A stretch of DNA of 64,000 bases from Pyrus communis (Eukaryota; Streptophyta; Magnoliopsida; Rosales; Rosaceae). The notes under the pieces were generated by a model that worked only from the letters and a program-made list of their open reading frames with translations, was not told the DNA's origin and did not search any database. The stretch spans positions 18,515,164-18,579,163 of the forward strand of contig NC_084814.1 of the NCBI RefSeq assembly GCF_963583255.1, in the 5' to 3' direction. Positions 23,901 through 35,601 of the stretch are shown here, piece after piece. A program made the position numbers and the translations under genes. Every line of letters starts with the position of its first letter. Within the stretch, counting starts at the first letter, position 1.

Positions 23901-25701
23901 TTTGCAAAGTGTAAAAGCCATCTTTAACTAGACCCTGCAAAAGCGTCATCCTTGTAATACGATCGTTTACTATAGATCCATCAGAGTCAAGTGTTAAGGC
24001 ATAGTAGTTATCTTTGAGAAATTGGTATGTAGATAATATATTGTGTTTCATTTGAGGAACATGAAGCACATTACTCAAATGAAATTTAGCAGTAGAAGAA
24101 TGCAAAGAAGAAGAGCCAATATGATGTATAGAGAGACCTTTACCATCACCGACATACACTTTGTCCTCGCTAGTGTACGGTGTTGGTGAAGAGATGTTGG
24201 CAATATCATTAGTGATGTGAGATGTGGCACCAAAATCCAGTAGCCAAGATGGAGAAGTCTTGGAGGTATAGTGTGCATACATTGCTGCAAGTTTTGCAGG
24301 AGGAATCTTCCCAGAGATGTCAGGATTCATGCGGTCGAAGCAGTCAATAGCTTCATGACTGGTGGAGCCACAAATTTGACAAGGAACATGATTACTATTG
24401 AATGAAGAGTGACGAACACCTTGTTGATGACCACGATTGGAGGATTGACCTCGATAATTGCCTCTATGTCCACGATGTTATTGTACCAACCAGGATTTAT
24501 GGTAGTGATGACCCTTATTGATGTTCCTTCGATGGTGAAAGTTGAATAAAAAAGATTGGTGAGATTGTGCAACATATGCTTGATGAGGTGGAGTTGGAAG
24601 AAGAGGCAGTTGAGACTGAGCAGAAAACGCCTGAAAAGACTCAGTAGTGGAAGAAGAGAGCTTCTTGCGACGAGACATTGAAAGCTCATTGGTCAGAATA
24701 ATGCCATGTAACTCATCCAAAGACGTGGAAGAGAGACGTAACATGACAGAATCAAAAAACGATTCGAATTCATCAGGTAATCCAGCAAGAGTAGCCACAA
24801 TTAGATCTCGATCAGAAATAGGTGTACCAGCAGCAGAAAGAGAGTAAGAGATTTCTTTGAGTTATTGAAGATAATCCGTCATAGATTGAGCACCTTTTTG
24901 AATTGCTTGAAGACGAGACCGGAGTTGATGAATATGAGCATCTGAAACTCCACCAAAACGTTGTTTAAGCTTGATCCAAAGATCTCGAGCTGAAGAGACA
25001 CCAACAGTAAAAGGAATGACATCTTTCGAAAGTGTAGAATTCAACCAAATCAACAGATTCTGATCCTTTTCATACTAGATCTCGAAGGCTGAATTAATCG
25101 ATCGATCTGGAAGGAATGACGGTGGATATGGCTCAGTACCTTCAACAATGCCAAGAAGTTTGTAGCGCCTGAGAATCGGTGCAAACAGAGTACGCCATGG
25201 AAGATAGTTAGATCTCTTGAGCTTAATCAGCACCATCCTTCCAATGTTCTGAATTGTGAGAGAAGCATACAAATTTGACAAATTAGGGTTTGTCAAAGAG
25301 TTTGGGGCAGAATTTTGAAGGGATTCATGAGATGAAGAATCTGATGGAGATGCCATTGCAATCAGAAACAAGAATTACAAGAGAAGATCATCGAGAATCA
25401 GAGAGACGAAGCGGAAGAAGGGATCGAATTAGCTGTAAGGCAGAAGGCGAAGGATACCATGTAGAAACTCTGTATTCTTATAAGGAAGAGAGAGAAGAGA
25501 GAGAGAAAGAGAGATTTCTTAAGAGTTAAGAAATGTGTGACTTTTCATTAATTACCGAAAAAATGAAACAATTACATATATATAGCCTTTTGACTATTTA
25601 CATTTAGCTATCTAAACTAATCACATAAAACAAACTAAGTACATGAGTAACAAACTTATAACAAACTAATAACCAACTGTAGTTATGATATAGCATCTTT
25701 A
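20874..25701 (-). mobile_element. Copia LTR retrotransposon, decayed
   Basis: The LTRs are 20874-21135 (262 bp) and 25460-25701 (about 242 bp). They are flanked by the 5-bp duplication TAACC (20869-20873 and 25702-25706). The LTRs differ at several single bases, in the length of a GA microsatellite (20902-20941 against a shorter interrupted run) and by a short gap at the right end. A purine tract on the minus strand (complement of 21136-21142) adjoins the 3' LTR, and a TGGTATCC-type primer site lies next to 25460. Divergent LTRs and a broken gag-pol mark an old copy. Confidence 0.85.
21386..25371 (-). pseudogene. Copia gag-pol remnant
   Basis: Minus-strand frames give the Copia order. Gag starts near 25356 (MASPSDSSSHES). 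A CCHC knuckle (CQICGSTSHEAIDC) lies near 24345-24390. Then come protease (WLLDFGATSHITND near 24210), integrase with RSDSGGEF near 23445 and EQNGCVERKHRHLVE near 23340, reverse transcriptase with VYVDDILVSG near 22090, and RNase H with DADWAGCSYDRRSTSGS near 21600. The protease active-site triplet reads D-F-G in place of D-S/T-G. Stops and frameshifts break it into about ten pieces, for example a TAG between 21737 and 21733. It cannot make a functional polyprotein. Confidence 0.85.
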
Positions 25702-26665
25702 TAACCATCGTTTTGAGGTATTTAGTTTTTCAAAAGCGGCATTTTTAGAATCACATCAATATTTTAATCAAAATGCAATGTTTTTATTTTTATTTTTTTC
25801 TAAAAGCACTTACAAGACGACTTTTAACTTTTTCTTCCAAATATTATTAGAAACACTTTTAAGATACGTTTGTTGTATCAGATTACTTCGGACTGGACTG
25901 GCCTCGGAACTAAGCTAATATGATTTAGTGAAGCATTTGGTGTAGTATCGAATTAAAAAAAAAGAATAGTAACAAATTCAAATATTATATTATTAAAGTC
26001 ATATTTATTAATATTTGATTAATACTTATGTTTTTCTATTCACTCTAGAACACCACTTCTTCCTAGTTTTCTTGTCCACCTCCCTTATTTTCTTACTGGA
26101 CTAGCTTCCAACCCTCTCCCTCTTTGCCTTCTCGATTTCAAATCACGAAAAAGGAAAAACCTTTCCTTCCTCTTTTTCTTCATCTATCTCCCTCTTTTTC
26201 TTCTTGAACTAGCTTCCGTCCCTCTCCCTCTATTTCTCCCTTCTCCCTATTTGCCTTCTTGATCTCAAATCACAAAAAAGGGAAATCGCTTGCTTTGTTC
26301 TGCTGCAACAAGAAAATAGCTTCTCCATTGAATCACCAACGGGATAATGCACAGTAGCATGGAGGAACTTGAGACTTGGAAAGAAAAAGAAAAAGAATTA
26401 TAAAGGAGGTTAATTTTAAAGAAAGAAAAAGAAAATACCTAATGTTGTTCTGGAGTAATGGAGCTGATTTTAGTCTGTTTGGTTACTGAGAAACAAGAGG
26501 AGGGCTGGCTGGCTAACTGATCTTGGTCAGCCTGCTAGCCTGTTTTGAGATTTTTGGTTAGGTGGGTTTCACAAGCCCTTTGGCCTAGCCTTCGGTTGGA
26601 GACGGTTTTCATGTCAAAACAAGCTATTTTTAGCCTTTTGGCCAGTTCGGTTGGAGATGGCCTAA

Positions 26666-27095
26666 GATCCCCACAAAATGGATCTGGGGAGAATCCTTTT
26701 CCTGTGTATATTATGTTACTGATCTACATTGAAAGTTAGGAGTGAGGGGGGTTCATAAATCAATCCATTGGAGATTTGGAGTGCTCTAATAATAAATGGT
26801 GATTACCTTGGTCAATGTTTTTTTATTTGTTTTTAACAAATATGAGATTTCTGTAAATATACTCGGGCCATGTGGTCTACTATCCTAGTAGATACATTGC
26901 TGAATTTCTCCCCATGCGTTTCAAGTTCGAAACTACCCTTTCATTAAATTAATGTAATAGTTTTAAACTCATCCCGCTCTCCACTTAGTAATAATAATTG
27001 GAAAGAAAAAAAAAATACTCACAACAAGGGGCTATGAGCCATGCATAAACTACTATCAAATCTGAGGCTTCTTCTAGTTAAATAAAAATAAGTGT
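26666..27095. other. Intergenic; SINE-like fragment at 26868-27015
   Basis: The stretch with GCCATGTGGTCTACTATCCT (box-A-like) and GTTTCAAGTTCGAAACT (box-B-like), followed by an A-rich end at 27003-27012, resembles a tRNA-derived SINE on the + strand. No target duplication could be confirmed. No gene otherwise. Confidence 0.4.
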
Positions 27096-28750
27096 TCTTT
27101 TTTTTTGATAAAAAGACGATATATTTCATTCCAAGGCCATAAACTAGGCTAAATAGTACAAGGAAAGAGGAGGTCCTCCTCCAGAAGATCATAGATAAAC
27201 AGAGAAGGGTTGCCAAACTAAGTACAATTACTCTCTGAATGAAGAGCAAGCCTAGCAACTCTATGGGCTGCAAAGTTGGCATCACGGCAAATATGGGCAA
27301 TAGAAACTTTAGCGATCATTTCCATAAAGAGCTTGGCATCTTTTATCATAAGTCCGAATCGCTTTCAAAAATTATATTTTGTAAACCCCTTTCAATCACT
27401 AATTCGAAGGCAACTCTAACCGCTAATGCTTTGATTTGAGCAGGAGATCACACCTCCTAAAAATTAAATGAGGCAGCCCCAATAAAGCCTCTATTAGAGT
27501 CGAGGATTACCACACCCACACCACCAACAATCGAGTTTGGAACCCACTCCCTATCCACATTAGCCTTGAGTCTACCCGGAGAAGGCCTAGCCCACCGTGG
27601 CACTACTACCCGATGGTCAACCGAAGTAGGAGTGTGGTTAATTCTTAGAAACTCTTGACACCAATCCATCACATGCCTCATAACCACTTGAGGTTTAGGG
27701 CACAAATCACGCCCCCATAATTTAGAATTCCTTAATGTCCATATTGCCCAAATCAACATCAACATACAATCAAATTGAGCAGGTTGCAAATTGAGTGAGA
27801 GTTGAGATGCCCATTCCAGTAGTAAACTCGGTCGACAATAAGGTGGTCGGAGGCCCAAGAGTGATGAAATCCACACACACTTAGAAAAAAGGCATTCGAT
27901 TAGCAGGTGGTAGGTGGTTTCATTTTGAGCACCACAGAGAACACATAAGGGATCCACCTGTAGGTGTCGTTTGCACAAGTTATATCCAGAAGGAATGATG
28001 TCAGACAACACTCGCCACACAACCATTTTAACCTTGGGATGGATACATGATTTCCAAAGCATATCCAAAAAATCAGCGTTAGTGAACCGAGGTGCAGATG
28101 TTGAAGACAAAGCAGATGGATGAGTAATGTATTCCCAGGTCACGTGATAAGCACTTTTAACAGAAAACCTGCCTTTCTTGTGAAAATGCCAAACCAAGCG
28201 ATCATTGGCAAGAAGTTTGCCCAGTGGTAGAGAACGAACCAAATCTACCTCCACTGCAAATAACAAAGAGTTGATGAAAGGCAAATTCCAGCTCCCCGTC
28301 TCACTGATAAGATCATTTACAAATGAGATGTCCACCCTTTTCGGCTTAGGTGAGAAAATTTAGAAATTTGATGGTAGTGGTAACCATTGGTCTTCCCAAT
28401 TTTTAATGGAACGTCCATCACCAACTTGCCATTTTGATCCTTGCATAACTACCTCTCTCCCTGCGTAAATGCTTCGCCATACATATGATGCATTTAGTTT
28501 AAGCTCTATCTCCATGAACGAGGAATTAGAGAAATACTTGGCCTTAAGCAGTCATGCCACAAGAGAAGAAGGCTTATGTATTATTTTCCAACCTTGCTTA
28601 GCTAGAAGACCAAGATGAAAAGAGTAGAGGTTTCCCAAGACCACTTTCGTTTTGGACAACAAAGCTTGTCCCAAGCCATCCAATTAATCTTTTTAACATC
28701 CCCCATCTCATTCCACCAAAATGACGCAATAAGTTGGTGAAGATCGTCAC
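27096..28750 (-). mobile_element. L1-type LINE fragment, 5'-truncated
   Basis: The minus strand carries the C-terminal part of an L1 ORF2: late reverse transcriptase (HQLIASFWWNEMGDVKKINW near 28690-28740), a zinc-binding RVT domain and RNase H. A 3' end with a T run on the + strand (27097-27105) is the poly(A) tail. The sequence changes abruptly to LTR-like repeat at about 28750. Frame changes near 28600-28680 and stops near 28360 and 28570 break the frame. Confidence 0.8.
27457..28335 (-). pseudogene. L1 ORF2 C-terminus: zf-RVT and RNase H-like domains
   Basis: This 292-aa open piece contains the zf-RVT block (FLDMLWKSCIHPKVKMVVWR, then CVLCGAQNETTYHLLIEC with the Cys/His set) and the start of an RVT_3 RNase H domain (RLKANVDREWVPNS). 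In the RNase H motif the usual N-V-D-G reads N-V-D-R. A stop follows GAASFNF; the rest of RNase H (IIFESDSDLM, HICRDANFAAHRVARL) continues in another frame at 27190-27430. It is a retroelement relic, not a host gene. Confidence 0.8.
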
Positions 28751-30275
28751 AAATGACACACCCCAGCCCAGATATCCAAATGACACATAGATGGAACGTG
28801 TTGGCCGACAACCAGGGGTGACGAAAGCCATGAGTGTGTGAATCAGTGAGAACATGAAGGAATAAGCAACACAAAAATTATGAAAGAAACAACATTCACA
28901 ATGAATACACAACTTTAAGAAGTAATAATAAAAATATATTCGATTTAAGCATGAAGGAAACAAGGTATTCAATGATCATGAATATGTCCAAAGCATATAA
29001 CTAAACGCAAGTGCTAGAGCAAAGTAAAACAACAAGTAACAATGATCATAAAAGGAATCTATACTCAAGTGGAGAGATGCAAGGTCATTGGTAGGGAAAT
29101 ACCTCAATACTCAGGTCTTACATGTTGTTACTATGCCCTGAGGGGGTGCAAAACAGAAAAGGTGAGTAGACCATAATTTATAATAATACTAATAGTACGA
29201 AAAACCGATATTTTTCTAGACATATTAACCCCCCCCCCCAACGTTTTGAAAACATATATAGTACTATGTATAATAAGTTTTTTGAAAACTCTAACATGCC
29301 ATGAAATCGTTTGTAAAACATGTATGCGTAAAAACCATGCTCAGTAATGATGTTATCGCCGCCTTACTAGGGGTATCATAGTCGCCTAAAGGCAGTACCT
29401 GTCCATCACCCGAAGGTGAAGCTGAATAAGTTGCCCATGATCCGAAGGTGAAGCTAAATATAATAGCATACATACACACCGACACTAGCCGTGGCTAGTG
29501 AGCTGTCCGACACCGCTTTTGGTGGTGAAGCTGGGGGTGTATATATATATCTTACTACTCCTCCACCGTGTCTTATGGCCATAGACGTCATACCCGTGGT
29601 GTGTGTATGTGCTGTATGATAACCCACTAGATAAGCACCAAAAACATTTCTCAAAATCTCATATCATAAATCACAATAATGCATATTCATAAAACCCAAG
29701 TATTTCATATACGCAAACCCCATAATTTGTAACCTTTAGAAAAACGTAAATTCAATAATTCACAAGTATTCCATAAAACAATTTAAATGAATCATAAGTA
29801 TATAAATCCATAAAATATAATGGAAAACATGCTCATTTTATGAAATATGCAACGCATGCAACCTAATATTTTATTAAATCATGCAAGTTAAGAAAGGGTC
29901 CACTCACAAATATTGCTTTATCAAAGAACCACTCGAACTAGGGAGGACTAGATCACTTCTAACCTGTGCACCTATACATAAAGAGAGTACATTTAATAAA
30001 ATATTTCGAATATTAGGATTTGGTCATTCAACAATTCATGTTTTTCAACTTCTTCTTTTGCATGTGGTCTAATATCTTAGTGGGTATTAGACTTTTACCC
30101 TATGAGCTCCGAGTTCAGAATTCCAAAAAAACTTTAGCTTTAATGAAAAATGGCAAAAAAAGTTGTTGTGAATAGTACAAGAAAAAGGGAAATGTGGTTT
30201 TTCGTTAAAATTGAACAGTACCGGGAGTGTTTTGTTAAAACTCTCATTTTTAATGACCTAAATAAAATCCCGTAT
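28751..30275. other. LTR-like repeat interrupting the L1 relic, class uncertain
   Basis: No convincing protein. On the minus strand it ends GGGCTGGGGTGTGTCA, a sequence style common at plant Gypsy LTR ends. The stretch 29340-29600 has repeated CCGAAGGTGAAGCT words and a TA run. A possible solo LTR is suggested, but its other edge and target duplication were not found. 30055-30110 looks like a short SINE-type fragment (GCATGTGGTCTAATATCTTA). A C run lies at 29230-29238. Confidence 0.35.
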
Positions 30276-30284
30276 TTAGTTTTA

Positions 30285-31189
30285 GGGTTAATCTTAGTTT
30301 ATTACCCTAAAATTTATTAGTTGTCAACAATTGGTACATGAAGTTATTTTCGTCCCAGTCTAGTACATAGTCATAATTCTGAGACACTTTCATACATCAG
30401 TTAAGTTTTCTGTCAAAACTTCTATTAATCGATGACATGGCGCCCATATAGACAATGGCTAGGTGCCACGTGTCAATATAGTCCCACGTGGATATTAAAA
30501 AATTAGAAGAAAAAAAAAATTAAAGTTCATGTCTATTTTTACACCTCATTCCACGGCAAACCCATTTGCTCATTCGCCCAACACTTCATCGTCAGCTCCA
30601 TCCACCAACAACCATCATCTCTATCTTAACGCCTCATTCCACGGCAAACCCAGCAACCCCTAAACTCTAATTGTCTAACCTCAAATCAAACAGTACAAGT
30701 GGTTGGGCAGCGGTGGTGGGCACGGGATCACTGCAGTGTTTTGCTGGCCTTGAAGATGGTGTTGGGCTGCGGGCGCAAATGGCTATGGGTTAAGAACGGT
30801 GAAAGGAGAAATTTCTCCTTTGTTGTTGGTGCTGCTTGATGCTGTTGGTGCTGCTTGGCTGCCATGGTTGGATTACTGCGGGTTGCATAGGAAAGAAATG
30901 AGGGATGGCGTGGGGGTGAGGTAGGAAATGGGCGGGTCCATTTTTTTTTTTTAATTTTTTAATTTTTAATTTTTTAATATTTATGTTGGCTTATACTAAC
31001 ATGTGTTATCTAGTCATTGTCTGCGTGGGCGACATGTCATCAGTTAACGGAGGTTCTAAAGGAAAACTTAACAGATGTATGAAAGTGCCCCAGAATTATA
31101 ACTTTAGATACCAGACTAAGATGAAAAAAACTTCATGTACCAAATGTTGAAAACCAATAAACTTCAGAGTGGTAATCTGAGATTAACCC
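30285..31189. mobile_element. Mutator-like TIR element, non-autonomous
   Basis: A 905-bp element has long terminal inverted repeats of about 230 bp. Left end: GGGTTAATCTTAGTTTATTA. Right end read in reverse: GGGTTAATCTCAGATTACCA. The shared inner words include TTGGTACATGAAGTT. It is flanked by 9-bp repeats with one mismatch, TTAGTTTTA (30276-30284) and TTCGTTTTA (31190-31198). Long TIRs with a 9-bp duplication are typical of Mutator-like elements. No transposase frame. Each TIR contains CACGTG-type words. Confidence 0.82.
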
Positions 31190-31930
31190 TTCGTTTTATT
31201 ATGTTTGGGGTCTTATAAACAAATGGTTTTACATCTAACTTTCTAAAATTTAACTTTAGTCTTGTATCCAATTTGATGATAATTTTGTCTATCAATTCTT
31301 TTTTATGGATATAATAATTCATTATTTTAAACGAGGATACATAAAATGGTCTAAATACAAAATTAAGCACTAATAAAAGAGATGGACTAGCCAAACAACA
31401 AAATAATCAAAACTAAAGAAACTATAGGAACCTTAATTACTCCTCTGCCACAAAAATCGTCATCGCCGCCATCAACAACTAAGGAAAAGGCAAAGAACAA
31501 GTCTCGACAAGTGATCTATAGAAGATGGGGTTGGAGCTTCGTACTCGAGCCAACCTGCATCATTCTCAGTCGATCAGAGAAAAGGTCAAAATTGGATCGG
31601 ATTGGATCCTAGGACACATGTATATATTAAACCGAGTCAGATTCTAACTATATGTAGACTAGATTCTATGGTAAAATCTTACATCAAAAATCTATTTTGA
31701 TCAAATGAAAATTTCATTAAAACTGATAGTTTCAAGCCGACTAAGGCCCCGTATAGTATTGCTATTTTTTAAAACTAAAAACTGCTATATCTTTAAGTTA
31801 AGCAATAAAAAAGTGTTTGCTAAAATAACTATCTTGCATATTTTTAGAGCAATGGCTTCCATGCTGCAACTTTTAAAAGCAGTCTGTAGGTTGCTTTTTG
31901 TTTTGAAACAAATAATATTATCTACACTAA

Positions 31931-32065
31931 AAGGGTGGAGGAGTGGGTTAAGCCTCACAATAGGCTAGCAACAATAACGTGGTTCAAATTTGCCTTTGAC
32001 ATCGAACCTAAGACCTCTCACTTACAAGTGAAGAGGAATACAATTGGACTGTAGTACTAAGTGGC
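31931..32065 (-). mobile_element. tRNA-derived SINE (Au-like)
   Basis: On the minus strand it starts GCCACTTAGTACTACAGTCC, continues with a box-A-like block and a GAGAGGTCTTAGGTTCGATG box-B block, then AACCACGTTATTG. The same family appears at 46096-46291, and a tail fragment lies at about 62885-62985. No clear target duplication was found here. Confidence 0.65.
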
Positions 32066-32237
32066 ATCTAAAGGTTGTTTTTAAAAGCTCATTTTATAAA
32101 AAGTGGAGGTAAGCCTTTAATGAATATTTCATTCTTGTAATACCCTTACTAAGTTTTAAAAATGACATTAGTTATCCTTCTACATATATTTTATCCCTTC
32201 GAGAACAAAGTGACTGTTGTCACTTACCAAGCCACTA

Positions 32238-32760
32238 ACCTGACATTATCACCACCACTACCACCACCACAATCGCCACCACCATTGTCGCCGCCACCAT
32301 CACTAGCACCACAACTTCCATTATCACCACCATCGTTGTTGTTGGCCCCTCTATAATTATCACCACCGCCACCACTACAACCAATAATACCACAACCGTC
32401 ATCACCACAACTACCACGGTTGTTGTCAATGCCTCTACCAACATTTGAACTTGTGCACCACAACCACCACACTGCACTATTGGCACCGCCACCATACCTT
32501 TCCAATTGTTGTTTCCATCACCATCACCATTATCAGGATCACTGCCACTGCTAATGCCACCGCCCACCACATCATCACCATCACTTACAACTGCAACCAC
32601 CAGCCTTACAATAATGTTGCCGTCACCACCACCATTGTTACGACCGCCAACAACACTTCAATCGTCGCCAATGTCGTTGCCACCACTGCTACGTTTTCAC
32701 CCCAACCAATAGACCCCCACCTTTGCCACTACAATCATCACCACTAACCCCGCCGCCGTT
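32238..32760. repeat. Imperfect CAC/CCA trinucleotide tract
   Basis: About 520 bp dominated by CACCACCA-type words with interruptions. The open frames on both strands here (Thr/His/Pro-rich or Gly/Asp-rich) follow from the composition and are not treated as genes. Confidence 0.85.
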
Positions 32761-33474
32761 GTTGGTGCCACACCCCTGCTGCTATATCTATTTTTGTCGT
32801 TATATAAAATTATGTCACTTTTACATTAAAATTTACCAAACATTTTTACATTGCTTTTCATACTCACATTGTTTTTAAAAATACAGTTTATCAAACACTC
32901 AATTGCTTTATTTTACAGCTGATTATTCTTAAAATATACCAAAAGTAGGATTTTTTTGTTTTTTAAACACACAGCGATTCCAAACTGGCTCTAACACCTA
33001 CATATTTGTGATTGGATGAATGTGATTTACTCTATATGCCGCGCAAGTTTCAAAATTTATATTTATTCAGCGAGAATGAATAACCTCCTTAGTCCTTCCC
33101 AATATTAATTTGACCAACCTTAAACCCTAGTCAATAGTCCACATGATAACCTTTCTAGTCTGTCGTAGGTGACATGTAAAACAGAGGAAAGAATTCATGC
33201 TGATTTAAATGCAAAAAATAAGCAGTGCCATCTTATCACCCTAGCAGATATCCAAAAGGAAACTGTTTCACGTCCTTGTTCCAAAATTTCTTTCACATAG
33301 TGAAATGGAGAAAACGAGTAAACTTTCTATCAATCTTTTAAATACTGTCTGTAGAACAAATAACATGGTGACAAACAATTCAAGTGCAATAAGTTTCCAA
33401 GATCGGATGATGACACGAGTTCACGAAGGAACCACAAATTATATTGGAGATGACACGAGTTTCAAGTGCAATAA

Positions 33475-33790
33475 GGTACCGTTTGGTACGTGGGACGGAA
33501 CGGAACAGAGTGGGACAAGGCGTTCCGTCCCACGTTTGGTGCGCCTAAAACGGGTGGAACAAGCTGTTCCACGGAACAAATTTTGGGTGAATTTTCGTTC
33601 CACTTCACCCCCTAGAACGACTCGTTCCACATCCGTGGAACACAAAATTATAACCTCTCCGTTTCCTTCTTCTTCCTCCTTGTTTCCATCCGAGGGCATC
33701 TTTGCTCCCGCTCCATTCCGTTCCGTCCTGTCCCGTTCCGTCCCGTCCTATTCTGTTCCGTCCCGTCCCGTCTGCATACCAAACGATACC
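33475..33790. mobile_element. PIF/Harbinger-type MITE (316 bp)
   Basis: Inverted ends GGTACCGTTTGGTAC and, in reverse from the right, GGTATCGTTTGGTATGC are flanked by TAA (33472-33474 and 33791-33793). The interior is full of GGAACG/CGTTCC words. In copy 2 the corresponding site (CCAATAAATTTCC near 47260) is empty. The 162-aa frame across it is a shadow. Confidence 0.85.
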
Positions 33791-33898
33791 TAAGTTTCCA
33801 GAATCGGATGATGACACGAGTTCACGAAGGAACCACAAATAACATGGTGACAAACAATTCAAGTGCAATAAGTTTTCAGAATCGGATGATGATGACAG

Positions 33899-34049
33899 AG
33901 TAGAAAATATACGGCAGGAATAATTCTTGTTATTATTCTCATTAAAAACAGGGATATATATACAACCCTAGTTACACAATCCTAATTACATAAGGAAACA
34001 AACTTTACATTCCTAAAGGAAACCTAATACCGTGTGACTCACGCTAACA
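33899..34049 (-). repeat. Copia 3' LTR (151 bp)
   Basis: Appears identical to 38760-38910. It contains a TATATATA stretch at about 33954-33962. Confidence 0.92.
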
Positions 34050-34056
34050 CTCCCCC

Positions 34057-35580
34057 TCAAGTTGGTGCATAGATATCACACATGCCCAACTTGATGAGTG
34101 AGTCATTAAACTTTCGACTACATACTGCATGAGTAAGAACATCTGCAAGTTGCTCCTCGGACGTTACACATGGGAGAGAAACCATTTTCCTTTCGAGTTT
34201 CTCCTTGATAAAATGTCTGTCAACTTCCACGTGCTTAGTCCTATCATGTTGCACTGGGTTGTCTGCTATATCTCTTGCGGACTTGTTATCACAATATAAT
34301 CTCATAACCTCCTTTGTCTTGAGTCCAAGCTCCCAAAGAAGCTTCCGCAACCACAGGATCTCACACATCCCGTGTGCCATACCTCTGTACTCGGCTTCAG
34401 CTGATGATCGTGAGACTACTTTCTGCTTTTTACTACGCCATGTAACTAAATTCCCTCCAACAAAAGTAAAATATCCTGATGTTGATCGCCTATCAGTTAT
34501 ATCACCAGCCCAATCTGCATCAGTAAATCCTTCAATTCTCAGATGTCCGTGTCTCCCATATAATACTCCTTTTCCCGGTGCAGACTTCAAATATGCTACG
34601 ATATGCATGACTGCGGCCATGTGATCCGTACTTGGTGAGTGCATGAACTGACTCACAACACTTACAGCATAAGCAATATCTGGACGAGTATGAGCCAAAT
34701 AAATTAGTCTTCCTACAAGTCTCTGATATCTGCCCTTATCCACCGGTACCTGATCTGGATATATGCCCAGATGATGCTTCTCAACAATAGGGGTGTCTAC
34801 CGGTTTACACCCTAGCATACCAGTTTCCTTCAACAAATCCAATACATATTTACGCTGAGACAAGAAGATACCTCTGGATGAGCGGGCAACTTCAACTCCC
34901 AGAAAATATTTTAAGTCTCCCAAGTTCTTCATTTTGAATTCTGCCGCAAGGTTTATTTGCAACCTTGATATTTCATCAGAGTCATCCCCTGTAATAATTA
35001 TGTCATCTACATAGATAATCAAAGCAGTTACTTTATTCAATCTACGCTTCACAAACAGCGTATGATCGGAATGACACTGACGATATCCATTCTTCTTCAT
35101 GGCTTGCGTGAACCTGTCAAACCACGCACGAGGAGACTGCTTAAGTTCATAAAGTGACCTATGCAATCGACAAACCCCTGTGTTCCCACCTGCATCATAT
35201 CCAGGCGGAAAAACCATATAGACTTCTTCCTCCAAATTCCTATGAAGGAAGGCATTCTTCACATCGAACTGTTTTAAGGGCCATTCAAGGTTTGCAGTTA
35301 AAGAGATAAGTACACGTACCGTATTCATCTTGGCTACCGGAGAGAATGTCTCCTGATAGTCTACACCATATGTCTGAGTATACCTTTTTGCTACCAACCT
35401 TGCTTTGTATCTGTCTATGGACCCGTCAGCCTTGTATTTGATTGTAAACACCCAGCGGCATCCAACCGGCTTCTTCCCATTAGGAAGCTTCACTACTTCC
35501 CAGGTTTTATTTTTCTGTAGAGCCATCATTTCTTCATCCATTGCTCTCACCCACCTTGGATCTTTCAGAGCTTCCTCCAC
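34057..35580 (-). pseudogene. Copia pol: reverse transcriptase and RNase H
   Basis: A frame of 507 codons in the same phase as the upstream gag-integrase frame, separated by one TAG and seven sense codons. It starts with the conserved region around EEALKDPRWVRAMDEE. It holds RT motifs FDVKNAFLH and an intact YVDD (complement of 35002-35013), then RNase H with FTDADWAGDITDRRSTSGY, SSAEAEYRGM and YCDNKSARDIA. It ends close to the polypurine tract and 3' LTR. RT and RNase H catalytic residues look preserved, in line with recent insertion. Confidence 0.85.
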
Positions 35581-35601
35581 TTGAGTTGGAACTTTAATGG
35601 A

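Larger units (their letters stand above)
20515..26662. mobile_element. PIF/Harbinger-type element split by a Copia insertion
   Basis: The outer ends GGGTATCTCCAATC (20515) and, read in reverse, GGCCATCTCCAACCGAAC (ending 26662) are inverted repeats. They are flanked by TAA (20512-20514 and 26663-26665), the usual PIF target duplication. Without the Copia element and its duplicated target the element is about 1.3 kb (20515-20873 plus 25707-26662). No transposase was recognised in those parts. Confidence 0.7.
31745..32991. mobile_element. PIF/Harbinger-type element with nested SINE and CAC-rich core
   Basis: Ends GGCCCCGTATAGTATTGCT (31745) and, read in reverse, GAGCCAGTTTGGAATCGCTG (32991) are inverted repeats flanked by TAA (31742-31744 and 32992-32994). 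Copy 2 of the segmental duplication has the empty site (CCAACTAACACC near 46832). No transposase is present. The interior carries a minus-strand SINE and about 520 bp of imperfect CAC trinucleotides. Confidence 0.8.

Noticed and set aside
32235..32747. Gly/Asp-rich or Thr-rich proteins in the CAC tract
   Set aside because: Trinucleotide repeats keep all frames open. There is no unique sequence or conserved domain.
33305..33793. 162-aa frame with Ser/Arg-rich tail
   Set aside because: It runs across the TAA-flanked MITE and is explained by its GGAACG repeats.
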